Below are positions 52,533 through 60,579 of a DNA stretch of 64,000 nucleotides, piece by piece. Position 1 is the stretch's first letter. Every line of letters starts with the position of its first letter. The stretch is from Gammaproteobacteria bacterium (GTDB taxonomy: Bacteria; Pseudomonadota; Gammaproteobacteria; JAJPIJ01), in the NCBI GenBank assembly GCA_022071965.1, contig JAJVIQ010000002.1, forward strand, positions 1 to 64,000. The letters run 5' to 3'. The translations under genes and the position numbers were made by a program. The notes beneath the pieces were generated by a model that worked only from the letters and a program-made list of their open reading frames with translations, had not been told where the DNA came from and made no database searches.

Positions 52533-52959
52533 GGCGGCCTCCGCACTTTTTTGGACGTGCCATTACGATCTTCGGTGGTAACCGCCGGGCGTAAGCAGTT
52601 GTTTTCAAGAAGTCGCCGATGCGCATGGCCGCGGTTCGTCGTTGCGGGCAACGCGACGGTGGGCGGCCGATTGGCTCTGCGCGCGATCGTTGCGAATTGT
52701 GGACTACCGCGCACCGGCTTGTGCACTGCGTTACGAGCCGACGATCCGCGCGCCATGCGCCCTGGCCAAGAATTGTCCAGCCCCTGCGTTTCCCGTCACA
52801 TACCGGCGACGGTCTGTCACCTTTCTGTTCGTGCGGGTGGGAAAAAGGGGTGGCTGACAATGCCCGGGCTCTGGTTGGCTCGTCGCAACCGCGATCCCAC
52901 CGTTGGAATCCGGATGGCGAGACAGTCCACAACGCTTTTTTTGACAGGGGTTTCGTACC
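52533..52959. other. Intergenic, no intact gene seen
   Basis: 427 bases upstream of the BTAD regulator. It contains one GGTCTGTCACC element (52811-52821) of the dispersed short repeat family. No gene or clear promoter recognised. Confidence 0.35.
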
Positions 52960-53211
52960 ATGAGGATTCGATACTTCGAGGAAACCGACACGTTGTACAT
53001 CGAGTTCAAGCCGGCGGATGTGGCTGAGACACGCGACCTTGATGAGAACACGGATGCATTGCCGTGCGGTTCTCCCTGGACAAATTCGCCGGGAGCGAAT
53101 TTGGACGCCCGTAGGGCGGCCCCGAAGGGGCGAGCCTCCGGAACGAGGCAAGCAAAGGGCGGGGTGGGGCCGAACCGGCAAGTATGGGGCGCGCCTATTC
53201 CCGCGATATAG
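52960..53211 (+). pseudogene. Truncated DUF2283 gene fragment
   Basis: ATG 52960 opens MRIRYFEETDTLYIEFKPAD and VAETRDLDENT, the first half of a DUF2283 protein. From about 53053 the frame loses all similarity and passes through repeat-like DNA (GCCCGTAGGGC and GCCCCGAAGGGGC) to a stop at 53211. The second half of the domain is missing, so this is a broken gene. It lies directly upstream of the AAA/PspA cluster. Confidence 0.6.
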
Positions 53212-53222
53212 AATAGCTGCGC

Positions 53223-54083
53223 ATGAGGCGGGGCTTTCTCGACTATCTGAGCGCGGCGTTCAACGCGCGCCCGTTCGGCATGCCGGTCCCGCCGAACTGG
53301 CTCGGCCTGGCCGGCTTCGGGCTGGCGGGCCTCGTCAACCCCGGCTTCTGGATCATCGGCGCCGGTGTCGAGCTCGGCTATCTCTTCCTGCTCGGCACCA
53401 ATGCCCGCTTCCAGCGCCTGGTGGATGGCCGCGACGCCGCCCGCGAGCAGGCCGAGTGGCGGGCGCGCATGGAGAAGATGGCCGGCTATCTCGATCGCGG
53501 CGAGCAGCGCCACTTCCTCGATCTGCAGACGCGCTGCAAGGCGATACTCGATGCACGCACCGGCGCCGGGGAGACCCCGGCCGCCGGCCTGGAGACCACC
53601 GCGGCTGGCCTTGCCAGCCTGCTGTGGTTCTACCTGCGCCTGCTCCTCACGCGGCGCGGCATACGGCGCGTGGTGGCGGGCACCGGCGGCAGCGAGCCGC
53701 TGGAGGAGATCGAGCAGAGCATCGATGAGGCCCGGAAACGCCTCGAGGACGGCACGCTTGCCGGGAACCTGCGCGAGAGCCTGCAGGGGCAGCTCGCCAT
53801 CCTCGAGCAGCGGCTGGAGAAGCGCAGCGAGGCCGCCACCAAGCTCGAATTCATCGACTCCGAGCTCGAGCGCATCGAGCACCAGATCGGCCTGATTCAC
53901 GATCAGTCGGCGCTGTCGACCAACCCCGAGGCGATGACGCATCATATCAACGAGGTCGCCGCGACCATGGACAGCACCAACCAGTGGATCCGCGACCAGC
54001 AGCGCATCTACGGCGACCTGGGCGATCTCATGGCCGAGCCGCCATCCAGCATCCTCCAGGCGCCGCAGAAGGAGAGCGCATGA
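53223..54083 (+). CDS. Membrane/coiled-coil protein, first gene of the AAA-PspA cluster
   Basis: 286 residues. Two adjacent hydrophobic segments (GLAGFGLAGLVNPGFWIIGA and GVELGYLFLLG, residues about 27-57) are followed by a helical cytoplasmic part with a further hydrophobic stretch (ASLLWFYLRLLL near 130). A long coiled coil runs at about 155-230 (LEEIEQSIDEARKRLEDGTL). The family is not recognised. An in-frame TAG at 53214 bars an upstream start, and there is no ribosome-binding site before ATG 53223, only TATAGAAT at 53207-53214, so the mRNA may be nearly leaderless. The stop overlaps the AAA gene by four bases (ATGA). It probably anchors the AAA/PspA machinery to the inner membrane (inference). 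Confidence 0.8.
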   Translation: MRRGFLDYLSAAFNARPFGMPVPPNWLGLAGFGLAGLVNPGFWIIGAGVELGYLFLLGTNARFQRLVDGRDAAREQAEWRARMEKMAGYLDRGEQRHFLDLQTRCKAILDARTGAGETPAAGLETTAAGLASLLWFYLRLLLTRRGIRRVVAGTGGSEPLEEIEQSIDEARKRLEDGTLAGNLRESLQGQLAILEQRLEKRSEAATKLEFIDSELERIEHQIGLIHDQSALSTNPEAMTHHINEVAATMDSTNQWIRDQQRIYGDLGDLMAEPPSSILQAPQKESA

Positions 54084-55888
54084 GCGCGACACTGCCGGAA
54101 TGGGCCGAGCGCATGCGCGAACTGTTCCGCTCCGGCGCGGTCTCGCAGTTCATCCTGCACGGCAACGTCTTCGATGTGGTCTCGCACGCGGGCGCGGGCA
54201 CGACGCCGGGCCTCAATCCGGGCGCCGGCGCGAGCACGAAATCAGGCGCAGGCGCCACTGCCGTCGAGAAGGCCGCCGCCGCACCCGCTGACCACCGTCT
54301 GCCGCAGTCGCTGAAGCAGTTCCTCAACGACGTTATGTTCGGGGCCTACGACGTGGTGCTGCACTACGATCGCGGCCACGGCATCCGCGCGCTGAAGGGC
54401 GGGGAGGACTGGGGCGAGTGGCTGCAGCAGCTCGGTGCCGGCGCGAGCATCGATCAGACCCGCCCGCCGGCGGCGGCGCTGGAGCTCATCGATCGCTACC
54501 TGCTGCGCTCGCTGCACCTGCAGGCCATGCGCGGGACCAGCCGCCGCATCGCGGTGATGATCGAGTTCGCCGAGTTCGTCGTGCCGAACGGCGATCCGCT
54601 GCAGCTCGGCGGGGACTTCAGCGCCAACGTGGTGAAGGTGCTGAGCTGGGCCAACGACCCGGCGATCCTGCAGGCCAACATCGTCACCGTGCTCATCGCC
54701 GAGGCGCTGAACGACGTCAACGATCTCGTCACCCGCAACCCGCACGCCGCCGCGCTGCACGTGGCGCTGCCCAACGAGGCGGAGATGCGCGCGCACATCG
54801 ACGCCCTCATCGCCGGGGAGTGGAAGGACCTGCCCGCGAGGTGCGAGGTCAGCATCGAGACGCTGGCGCGCCGCCTCACGGGCCTGAGCCGCGTGGGTGC
54901 GCGCACCGCGGTGAACCTCGCGCTGCGCAACGAGCAGAAGATCACCTCCGTGTGGCTCTCCCGCATCAAGAAGGAGACGATCGAACGGGAGTGCCAGGGG
55001 CTCATCGAGTTCCTGGAGTCGCCCTACACGCTGGAGAGCGTCGCCGGCCACGACGCCGTGAAGGCGTGGCTGCGCGAGGACGCGGAGCTGCTGAAGCGCG
55101 GCGCGCTGCAGGCCCTGCCCATGGGCTATCTCATCGCCGGGCGCATCGGCACCGGCAAGACCTTCATCGTGAGCTGCTGGGCAGGCGAGCTCGGCATCCC
55201 CTGCGTGGTGCTGAAGAACTTCCGCGACCGCTGGGTGGGCGCCACGGAATCCAACCTCGAGAAGATCTTCGCCATCCTGCGCGCGCTTGGCCAGGTGGTG
55301 GTGTTCGTCGACGAGGCCGACCAGGCCGCCGGCAAGCGCGAGGGCGGCAGCAGCGACAGCGGGCTCTCGGGCCGCGTCTACGGCATGCTCGCCAAGGAGA
55401 TGTCCGACACGCGCAACCGCGGCCGCATCCTGTGGGTGTTCGCGACCTCGCGGCCGGACCTGCTCGAGGTGGATCTGAAGCGCCAGGGGCGGCTCGACGT
55501 CCACATCCCGCTCTTCCCGCCGGAGACGGCCGGGGAGGTGCGCGTGATGCTGATGGCCATGGCGCGCAAGTTGAAGGCGCCGATGACCGAGGCGGACATC
55601 CCGTCGATCGACGACCCGGGCCGGTTCGCGGGCAGCGAGCTGGAAGGCGTGCTGGTGCGCGCCCTGCGCGCGCACACGCTCGCCCCGCCGCCCGCGCCGC
55701 CGTTCAAGGACACGCTCGCCGCCGTGCTCGCCGAGGTGCGGCCCAACGCCAACACCCGCAAGCTCGAGTACATGGACATGGTGGCGGTCAAGGAATGCAC
55801 CGACGCGCGCTTCCTGCCGGCGCGCTACCGCGATCTGAGCCTGGAGGAGATCGAGCGGCGCATCGAGGATCTGCGCCCGTACATATAG
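54080..55888 (+). CDS. Classical AAA ATPase with degenerate N-terminal module (Ycf46/Vps4-like)
   Basis: 602 residues. The N-terminal 250 residues look like an inactive ATPase-type module (FILHGNVFDVV, then RRIAVMIEFAEFVVP in the Walker B position) broken by an Ala/Gly-rich insert. The C-terminal AAA domain has Walker A GRIGTGKT (354-361, Lys 360), Walker B VVVFVDEAD (Asp 411, Glu 412), sensor region FATSRPDLLEVDLKRQGRLD with the arginine-finger RQGR, and PLFPPE. This is the classical AAA clade that includes Vps4, FtsH and Cdc48, with an architecture like Ycf46. It is translationally coupled to the membrane protein before it and precedes pspA, so it may remodel PspA polymers as Vps4 does ESCRT-III (inference). 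Confidence 0.85.
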   Translation: MSATLPEWAERMRELFRSGAVSQFILHGNVFDVVSHAGAGTTPGLNPGAGASTKSGAGATAVEKAAAAPADHRLPQSLKQFLNDVMFGAYDVVLHYDRGHGIRALKGGEDWGEWLQQLGAGASIDQTRPPAAALELIDRYLLRSLHLQAMRGTSRRIAVMIEFAEFVVPNGDPLQLGGDFSANVVKVLSWANDPAILQANIVTVLIAEALNDVNDLVTRNPHAAALHVALPNEAEMRAHIDALIAGEWKDLPARCEVSIETLARRLTGLSRVGARTAVNLALRNEQKITSVWLSRIKKETIERECQGLIEFLESPYTLESVAGHDAVKAWLREDAELLKRGALQALPMGYLIAGRIGTGKTFIVSCWAGELGIPCVVLKNFRDRWVGATESNLEKIFAILRALGQVVVFVDEADQAAGKREGGSSDSGLSGRVYGMLAKEMSDTRNRGRILWVFATSRPDLLEVDLKRQGRLDVHIPLFPPETAGEVRVMLMAMARKLKAPMTEADIPSIDDPGRFAGSELEGVLVRALRAHTLAPPPAPPFKDTLAAVLAEVRPNANTRKLEYMDMVAVKECTDARFLPARYRDLSLEEIERRIEDLRPYI

Positions 55889-56004
55889 AGGCGGGCAGGG
55901 CGGCGCGCCTCATGCATGGCCGTTTCGCGGCCGTGAAGCTTAGAATGGGCGCGCGTGCCGCGCGTCCTACAGAGTTCGCGGCCGATGCGGTGGGTTTCGA
56001 CGGG

Positions 56005-56024
56005 ACACCGGCGCGCGCCGGTGT
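56005..56024. promoter_or_regulatory. 20-bp perfect palindrome upstream of pspA
   Basis: ACACCGGCGCGCGCCGGTGT equals its own reverse complement. It lies in the 211-base gap between the AAA gene and pspA, without a T-run, so it is either an operator, an mRNA hairpin or an attenuator. A -10-like TTAGAAT at about 55939-55945 suggests a second promoter for pspA. Confidence 0.5.
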
Positions 56025-56099
56025 GACGGGGCGCAGAGCGGCGTCGTGAGCCGACCGCTGGCCCGGGATCGTGGATGACACAAGAGGGGAGATAGCCGC

Positions 56100-56837
56100 A
56101 TGGCCTTGATGTCGCGTATCGCCAGACTGTTCCGGGGGTTCCTGAGCCTGTTCATCAGCGGGCTCGAGGAGGCCAATCCCGAGGCCCTGATGGAGGCCGC
56201 GCGCCAGGAGTTCCGCGAGCGCATGGCGCAGTACAACCTCGCGCTGGCGCGCATGGCCGGCGTGGCCGAGCGTCTCAAGAGCCAGATCAAGGCCAAGACC
56301 ACGCGCGCCAAGGATCTGGAAAGGCGCATCCTCGCCAACCACCAGGCCGGCAACCTCGAGCTCGCCGGCGCGCTCGCGCGCGAGCTGCAGGAGCTGAAGG
56401 GCGATCTGGCCAACGACAGCGGCGAGCTCACCGACACCGAGGAGGCCTACCAGACCAACCTGCGCCAGGCCAAGGTGGTGCAGAAGGAGTTCGAGGACAA
56501 GGTCAAGGCGCTGGAGAAGCAGATGTCGCAGATCAAGATCAAGGAGGCGCAGGCCGAGGCCGCCGCCGCGCTCACCAGCACGACCTTCCGGGTGGGCGAT
56601 CTTGGCGACACGATGAAATCGGTGGAGGAGATCCTGCAGAAGCGCTACGAGACCTCCGCCGGCAAGGTGCGGCTGGCCAAGGACCTGGTCGACATGGACA
56701 AGGTGCGCGAGAAGGAGAACGAGAGCAAGGCGCTGGAGCAGGCGGCGCTCGCGGAGTTCCTGGCCAGCCAGGGCGTGCAGGCCGCCGCACCCGCGGCCGC
56801 GACGCCGACGGGCGTGAAGGAGATCGGCCCGCAGTAA
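56100..56837 (+). CDS. pspA: PspA/IM30 family membrane-remodelling protein
   Basis: 245 residues. The N-terminal amphipathic helix (MSRIARLFRGFLSLFISGLE) is followed by the long alpha-helical hairpin (EANPEALMEAARQEFRERMA, ARMAGVAERLKSQIKAKTTR, RILANHQAGNLELAGALARE) and further helices to about 215. An Ala/Pro-rich tail ends VKEIGPQ. PspA is the bacterial relative of ESCRT-III and Vipp1. It polymerises on stressed inner membranes and keeps the proton-motive force. A good site (GAGGGGAGA) precedes the ATG. No pspF, pspB or pspC is nearby; the partners here are the AAA ATPase and the SBP-OmpA fusion. Confidence 0.88.
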   Translation: MALMSRIARLFRGFLSLFISGLEEANPEALMEAARQEFRERMAQYNLALARMAGVAERLKSQIKAKTTRAKDLERRILANHQAGNLELAGALARELQELKGDLANDSGELTDTEEAYQTNLRQAKVVQKEFEDKVKALEKQMSQIKIKEAQAEAAAALTSTTFRVGDLGDTMKSVEEILQKRYETSAGKVRLAKDLVDMDKVREKENESKALEQAALAEFLASQGVQAAAPAAATPTGVKEIGPQ

Positions 56838-56885
56838 CGCGCTGCCTCATCCGAGCACACACCACCTCGCGGAGACACCGACATC

Positions 56886-58565
56886 ATGGAGAAGCAGCGG
56901 CCCCGGCCCACGTTCCTCGGATCGCTGTTGTCGATCCTGATCATCGGCGGCCTCATCGCCTTCGGCAGCTACGTGGTGATGCAGAAGCGGCAGGCGCCGC
57001 CTTCGACCGACACGCAGACCAGCACTGCCCAGACCGCCGCGACCGAGGAGGCCGCCGCGCCCGCGACCACCGCGGAGCTGCAGCAGACCGTGCCGGTGCT
57101 CGCGCCGCCGGCGGCGTACGAGCCCAAGGACAACACCGTCGCGGTCGAGCTCAGCGAATACGCCGGTTACGCCGGCCTCATCGCCGCCAACGGCGGGCTC
57201 GCGCCGAGCGAGGACTCGGTGTTCTTCAGGAAGCACGGCTTCAAGGTGAAGCTCACGCTGAGCGAGGAGGAGAGCTGGTCGGCGCTCAACAGCGGCGAGA
57301 TCGGCGCCTCGGCGACCACTGTAGACGTGCTGGCGGTGTACGGGCGGCAGTTCCAGGTGACGGTGCCGGCGCAGATCGGCTACTCGCGCGGCGCCGACGG
57401 TCTCGTCGTGCGCAACGACGTCAAGCGCATCAACGATCTGCGCGGCAAGGTGATCGCGGCGGCGCAGTTCACGGAGGCGGAGTTCTTCATCCGCTTCCTG
57501 GCGCAGGAGGCGGGGCTCGCGATCCACCTCCTCCCGGATCTCGACGCCGCGCCCGATCCGGGCAAGGTGAACCTCGTGTTCACCGACGACGGCTTCGCCG
57601 CCGGGGATCTCTTCCTCGATGATCTGAAGTCCGGCAACCGCCTCGCGGGCTGCGTGACCTGGGAGCCGAAGACCTCCGAGGTGGCCGCCGCCAGCGCCGG
57701 CAAGGCGCGCGTGCTCACCACCAACCGCAACCTGCTCATCATCGCCGACATCCTGGTGGTCAACCGCGGGCTCGCCGAGAAGCATCCGCAGATCGTCGCG
57801 GGGCTGGTCGAGGGCCTCATCGAGGGCAACCGGCGCATGCGCGACGAGCCGGATCGCCATGCCGAGACCGTGGCCAGGGCCTTCGGCTGGAGCGTCGCGG
57901 ATCTGAAGGACGAGCTCAAGCGCGTGCACCTCTCGAACCTGCCGGAGAATCTGGCCTTCTTCTCGGGCGCCATCGACGCGGCCGGCAGCTTCGGCGGCAT
58001 CTATCAGTCCGCCGTGCTCGCCTACGGCCCGCAGCTCATCCGCGATCCGGTCGACAGCGATCGCTTCGCGAACCTCACCGCGCTGAAGGCCCTGGAGCAG
58101 TCCGGTCAGTACAAGGATCAGGTGGTGCTGATCGCGCCCATCAAGACCACCGGCGCCGGCGCGATCGAGGAGGACCCGCTGCTCAGCAAGGACATCCGCT
58201 TCTTCTTCGAGCCCAATTCGGCGGTGCTCGACATGACGAAGGAGGAGAACCTGAAGGACCTCGACGGCATCCGCAACCTGCTGCAGGTGAGCCCCGGCTC
58301 CACCGTGCTGCTGCGCGGCCACGTCGACAACGCGCTGGTGGAGGAATTCCGCCGCGAGGGCGGCGAGCCGTTCGTGCGGCAGATGGCCCTGCGCGCGCTG
58401 GAGCTCTCGAAGAACCGCGCCGCGGAGATCAAGCGGCTGCTGGTGGAGCGCTACCGCGTGGCCGACGCGCGCATCGACGTGGTCGGCCGCGGGTGGGAGG
58501 AACCCGCGGGCACCGACTCCGATCTGAACCGCCGCGTCGAGGTGCAGTGGTACACCATCGAATAA
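56886..58565 (+). CDS. Membrane-anchored solute-binding domain fused to OmpA peptidoglycan-binding domain
   Basis: 559 residues, 48 bases after pspA. One membrane helix (FLGSLLSILIIGGLIAFGSY, residues about 10-30) and an Ala/Thr/Pro linker lead to a periplasmic type-2 solute-binding domain of the NMT1/TauA class (about 82-395: VAVELSEYAGYAGLIAANGG, NDVKRINDLRGKVIAAAQF). The C-terminal OmpA domain (about 432-559) has RFFFEPNSAVLD, LLRGHVDNALVEEF with the conserved Asp, LSKNRAAEIKRLL and NRRVEVQW with the conserved Arg. It therefore tethers a ligand-sensing module between inner membrane and cell wall. No ABC permease or ATPase is present, so transport is unlikely; sensing is inferred. Confidence 0.85.
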   Translation: MEKQRPRPTFLGSLLSILIIGGLIAFGSYVVMQKRQAPPSTDTQTSTAQTAATEEAAAPATTAELQQTVPVLAPPAAYEPKDNTVAVELSEYAGYAGLIAANGGLAPSEDSVFFRKHGFKVKLTLSEEESWSALNSGEIGASATTVDVLAVYGRQFQVTVPAQIGYSRGADGLVVRNDVKRINDLRGKVIAAAQFTEAEFFIRFLAQEAGLAIHLLPDLDAAPDPGKVNLVFTDDGFAAGDLFLDDLKSGNRLAGCVTWEPKTSEVAAASAGKARVLTTNRNLLIIADILVVNRGLAEKHPQIVAGLVEGLIEGNRRMRDEPDRHAETVARAFGWSVADLKDELKRVHLSNLPENLAFFSGAIDAAGSFGGIYQSAVLAYGPQLIRDPVDSDRFANLTALKALEQSGQYKDQVVLIAPIKTTGAGAIEEDPLLSKDIRFFFEPNSAVLDMTKEENLKDLDGIRNLLQVSPGSTVLLRGHVDNALVEEFRREGGEPFVRQMALRALELSKNRAAEIKRLLVERYRVADARIDVVGRGWEEPAGTDSDLNRRVEVQWYTIE

Positions 58566-58647
58566 GAGGTTCCGCAAGACTCATGCAGGGTCCCTTCACC
58601 TGCGCCTGTCTCCCTGTTTCTGATCCACTATTCGTGGGGACGGCTCA

Positions 58648-58659
58648 GTGACAGACACC
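58648..58659 (+). repeat. GTGACRGACACC short repeat
   Basis: GTGACAGACACC followed by TTTTCCG. It is one of several intergenic copies on both strands between 48 and 64 kb. Confidence 0.5.
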
Positions 58660-58760
58660 TTTTCCGCTCACCGCGATTTGTGGCGGCCGCGGTATCCTCG
58701 CCAGAACAGGAAATCCGCCCATCCGCAAGATAGAATAGTTTTCCATATTGGAGGTGACCA

Positions 58761-58994
58761 ATGGCTGCCAATCTACGTGATGAACTGCGTGAGCTGGCCG
58801 ACCGATTGCCGGCCGATGCGACGTGGAAGGACGTGCTTTACGAAGCCTACGTTCGCCAGGAGATTGAAGCGGGACTGGAAGAGGCCCGGCGCGGGGAGTT
58901 CGCCACGGATGACGAAGTAAAATCTGCGTTCGCCAGATGGGGCGTGCAAATTGAAACTGAGATGGACACGTCGAGCCCTGAGTCAGCTCGCTGA
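58761..58994 (+). CDS. Antitoxin of a ParE/RelE-type module
   Basis: 77 residues, mostly helical: MAANLRDELRELADRLPADA, TWKDVLYEAYVRQEIEAGLE and EEARRGEFATDDEVKSAFAR. The GEFATDDEV segment with W at the end resembles short antitoxins that pair with ParE toxins. GGAGG lies 6 bases before the ATG, and a -10-like TAGAAT lies about 30 bases upstream. Its 3' end overlaps the toxin by 44 bases. It is expected to neutralise the toxin and repress the promoter. Confidence 0.78.
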   Translation: MAANLRDELRELADRLPADATWKDVLYEAYVRQEIEAGLEEARRGEFATDDEVKSAFARWGVQIETEMDTSSPESAR

Positions 58995-59241
58995 CGCACA
59001 AGAGTTCATTGCACAGGATAATCCCATCGCTGCCAAACAGATCGCCGAGCGCATCGCGCGGTCTGCCGAACTGTTGCTATCACAGCCCGGCATTGGGCGC
59101 GTCACTGGCACGCGTGAATGGGTGATCAGCGGAACGCCCTATTTTCTTGTTTACGTCATTCATGACGACACATTACAAGTGCTACGCCTGATTCACGGCA
59201 AGCAGAACTGGCCGGTATCCGCCCATTCGAAGAGATCCTGA
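58951..59241 (+). CDS. ParE/RelE superfamily toxin
   Basis: 96 residues starting at TTG 58951 inside the antitoxin gene. Typical ParE pattern: LRWTRRALSQLADAQEFIAQ, DNPIAAKQIAERIARSAELL, PGIGRVTGTREWVISGTPYF and LVYVIHDDTLQVLRLIHGKQ. This class poisons gyrase or cuts mRNA; this sequence looks more like ParE. Translation is coupled to the antitoxin. Confidence 0.85.
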   Translation: MKLRWTRRALSQLADAQEFIAQDNPIAAKQIAERIARSAELLLSQPGIGRVTGTREWVISGTPYFLVYVIHDDTLQVLRLIHGKQNWPVSAHSKRS

Positions 59242-59392
59242 TGCTTTGCTGTTCCCTGTGTCCCTACCCAGTCTTGCGCACTAAGGCGACAGCCAGTGTT
59301 GCGCACCCCCGGAGGGGATCTTCGGTCTTGAATGAAGGGATAGAAAGGGAGATGCCGGCGTTCGGCGACGCCGGGATCGGTGGGTGAGCTCA

Positions 59393-59404
59393 GTGACTGA
59401 CACC
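59393..59404 (+). repeat. GTGACRGACACC short repeat
   Basis: GTGACTGACACC followed by TTTCCG, matching the 58648 copy in motif and flank (CTCAGTGAC and TTTCCG). Confidence 0.5.
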
Positions 59405-59559
59405 TTTCCGAGGAGGGCGGGGATGGGTGTGGAGGCCCCACCGCGGGCTTGGAACAAGGCCCCCACACTCACCCCCTGTCGTCTGGCTGCTGGAAGAACA
59501 GGGATGGCCGCAGTGATTTGGCGCCGCCTGTCCGTCCACTCACCCCCTGTCATACGAGA

Positions 59560-59598
59560 GGTGACGGATACCCGCGTCCCGGACGGATTTCCGTCACC
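59560..59598. repeat. Inverted repeat GGTGACGGA / TCCGTCACC
   Basis: Nine-bp perfect arms separated by 21 bases, beginning six bases beyond the stop of the outer-membrane gene. It could form a terminator-like hairpin, but no T-run follows. The arms are the same short repeat in opposite orientation. Confidence 0.55.
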
Positions 59599-59604
59599 AC
59601 ATCT

Positions 59605-60306
59605 CTAAAAGAACTTGATGCCGACCTCGAAGTTGTGGGTGGCGTATTCGGTGTCGAACGTCGCGCCCGTGGTGTCGGTGAACTCCGGATCGCCCGTGGC
59701 GAAATAGCGATAGCCGACCGTCAGGTCCGCGTTCGGATTGACCGGAAACGCCCAGCCGGCGCCGATCTGGTAGGCGCCCACCCATTCGTCGTCGTCGTCC
59801 ACCGCCACCGGCGTGCCGCCGATCGAGAGATCGTCGATCGAGATGTTCGCGCCGCCGCCGCCGCCCACCACGTAGAACTTGCCGTTGAACATCGGGGTTT
59901 CGCAGCGGACGTTCGCCATCACGCTCAGCGCCGAGACGTCGCCATCGAGATCGGCCGTGCCGACCGGTCCGAAGGGCGCCACGCCCGCCAGGCTGACGTT
60001 GTTGACCGTGATCTCGTCGAGGCCGTTGTTCCGGTAGCCGCCTTCGATCTCCCCACCCAGCGTGTTGCACACCTGCTGGCCGGTGTCCAGGCCGAGGCCG
60101 GCCGCGCCGGTCACGCCCCAGCCGAAGTCGGCCTCGGTCGTGTAGTCGACGCCATTGCCCAAGCCGTCGCTCGCCCGACCGTCGGCATCGTCGAGGTAAG
60201 TGCCGTAGCCCGAGATGACGCCGTAGGGCAGCAGGCCCCCCGCCGCCGCAATCCCCGGCGCCGCCATCAGGCCGGCGGCCACGAGTCTCATGCATCTGGT
60301 ATTCAT
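59605..60306 (-). CDS. Outer-membrane beta-barrel protein (porin/opacity-like)
   Basis: 233 residues from ATG 60306; GGGAGG lies just upstream. Signal peptide MRLVAAGLMAAPGIAAA, then amphipathic strands such as AYQIGAGWAFPVNPNADLTV and GYRYFATGDPEF. It ends with THNFEVGIKFF, the terminal aromatic signature of barrels inserted by the BAM complex. Acidic loops and a Gly-rich stretch are present. Two cysteines (QQVCN, VRCET) may pair. A strong sigma70-like promoter lies upstream in AT-rich DNA. Confidence 0.85.
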   Translation of the reverse strand: MNTRCMRLVAAGLMAAPGIAAAGGLLPYGVISGYGTYLDDADGRASDGLGNGVDYTTEADFGWGVTGAAGLGLDTGQQVCNTLGGEIEGGYRNNGLDEITVNNVSLAGVAPFGPVGTADLDGDVSALSVMANVRCETPMFNGKFYVVGGGGGANISIDDLSIGGTPVAVDDDDEWVGAYQIGAGWAFPVNPNADLTVGYRYFATGDPEFTDTTGATFDTEYATHNFEVGIKFF

Positions 60307-60356
60307 CGATCCTCCCGATTCGCTCTGATCAAAAATTCGCTGCGTCACATGAGTCT

Positions 60357-60385
60357 TATATAGACAATCTGATTTAATATTTCAA
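60357..60385 (-). promoter_or_regulatory. Sigma70-type promoter of the outer-membrane protein gene
   Basis: On the minus strand: -35 TTGAAA (60380-60385), 17-base spacer, -10 TATATA (60357-60362). It lies in a markedly AT-rich stretch (about 60340-60430) of an otherwise GC-rich region and about 50 bases before the ATG at 60306. Confidence 0.7.
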
Positions 60386-60513
60386 CTATACTATATAACT
60401 TATTGATCATAAGATGATTGATGATGCACGTGACGACCGGAGTTTTGCGGTCCTCCTGAGGAACAAGCGGAGGAAAAGGAGCCGGACGATTGATTTCCCG
60501 TGGTACGCGCGGA

Positions 60514-60543
60514 CAAAAAAACCCCGCTGTCTGCACAGCGGGG
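60514..60543 (-). terminator. Rho-independent terminator of the PEP-CTERM gene at 60580
   Basis: On the minus strand CCCCGCTGT-GCAG-ACAGCGGGG, a perfect 9-bp stem, is followed by TTTTTTTGT. Confidence 0.92.
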
Positions 60544-60579
60544 TCGGACGAGGCCCTGAGTGACTGAGGAGGAGGGGTA

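Larger units (their letters stand above)
59242..59604. other. Intergenic region with short repeats
   Basis: 363 bases between the toxin and the convergent outer-membrane gene. It holds GTGACTGACACC (59393-59404), the inverted pair at 59560-59598, and two copies of CTCACCCCCTGTC (about 59469-59481 and 59538-59550). No gene recognised. Confidence 0.45.
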
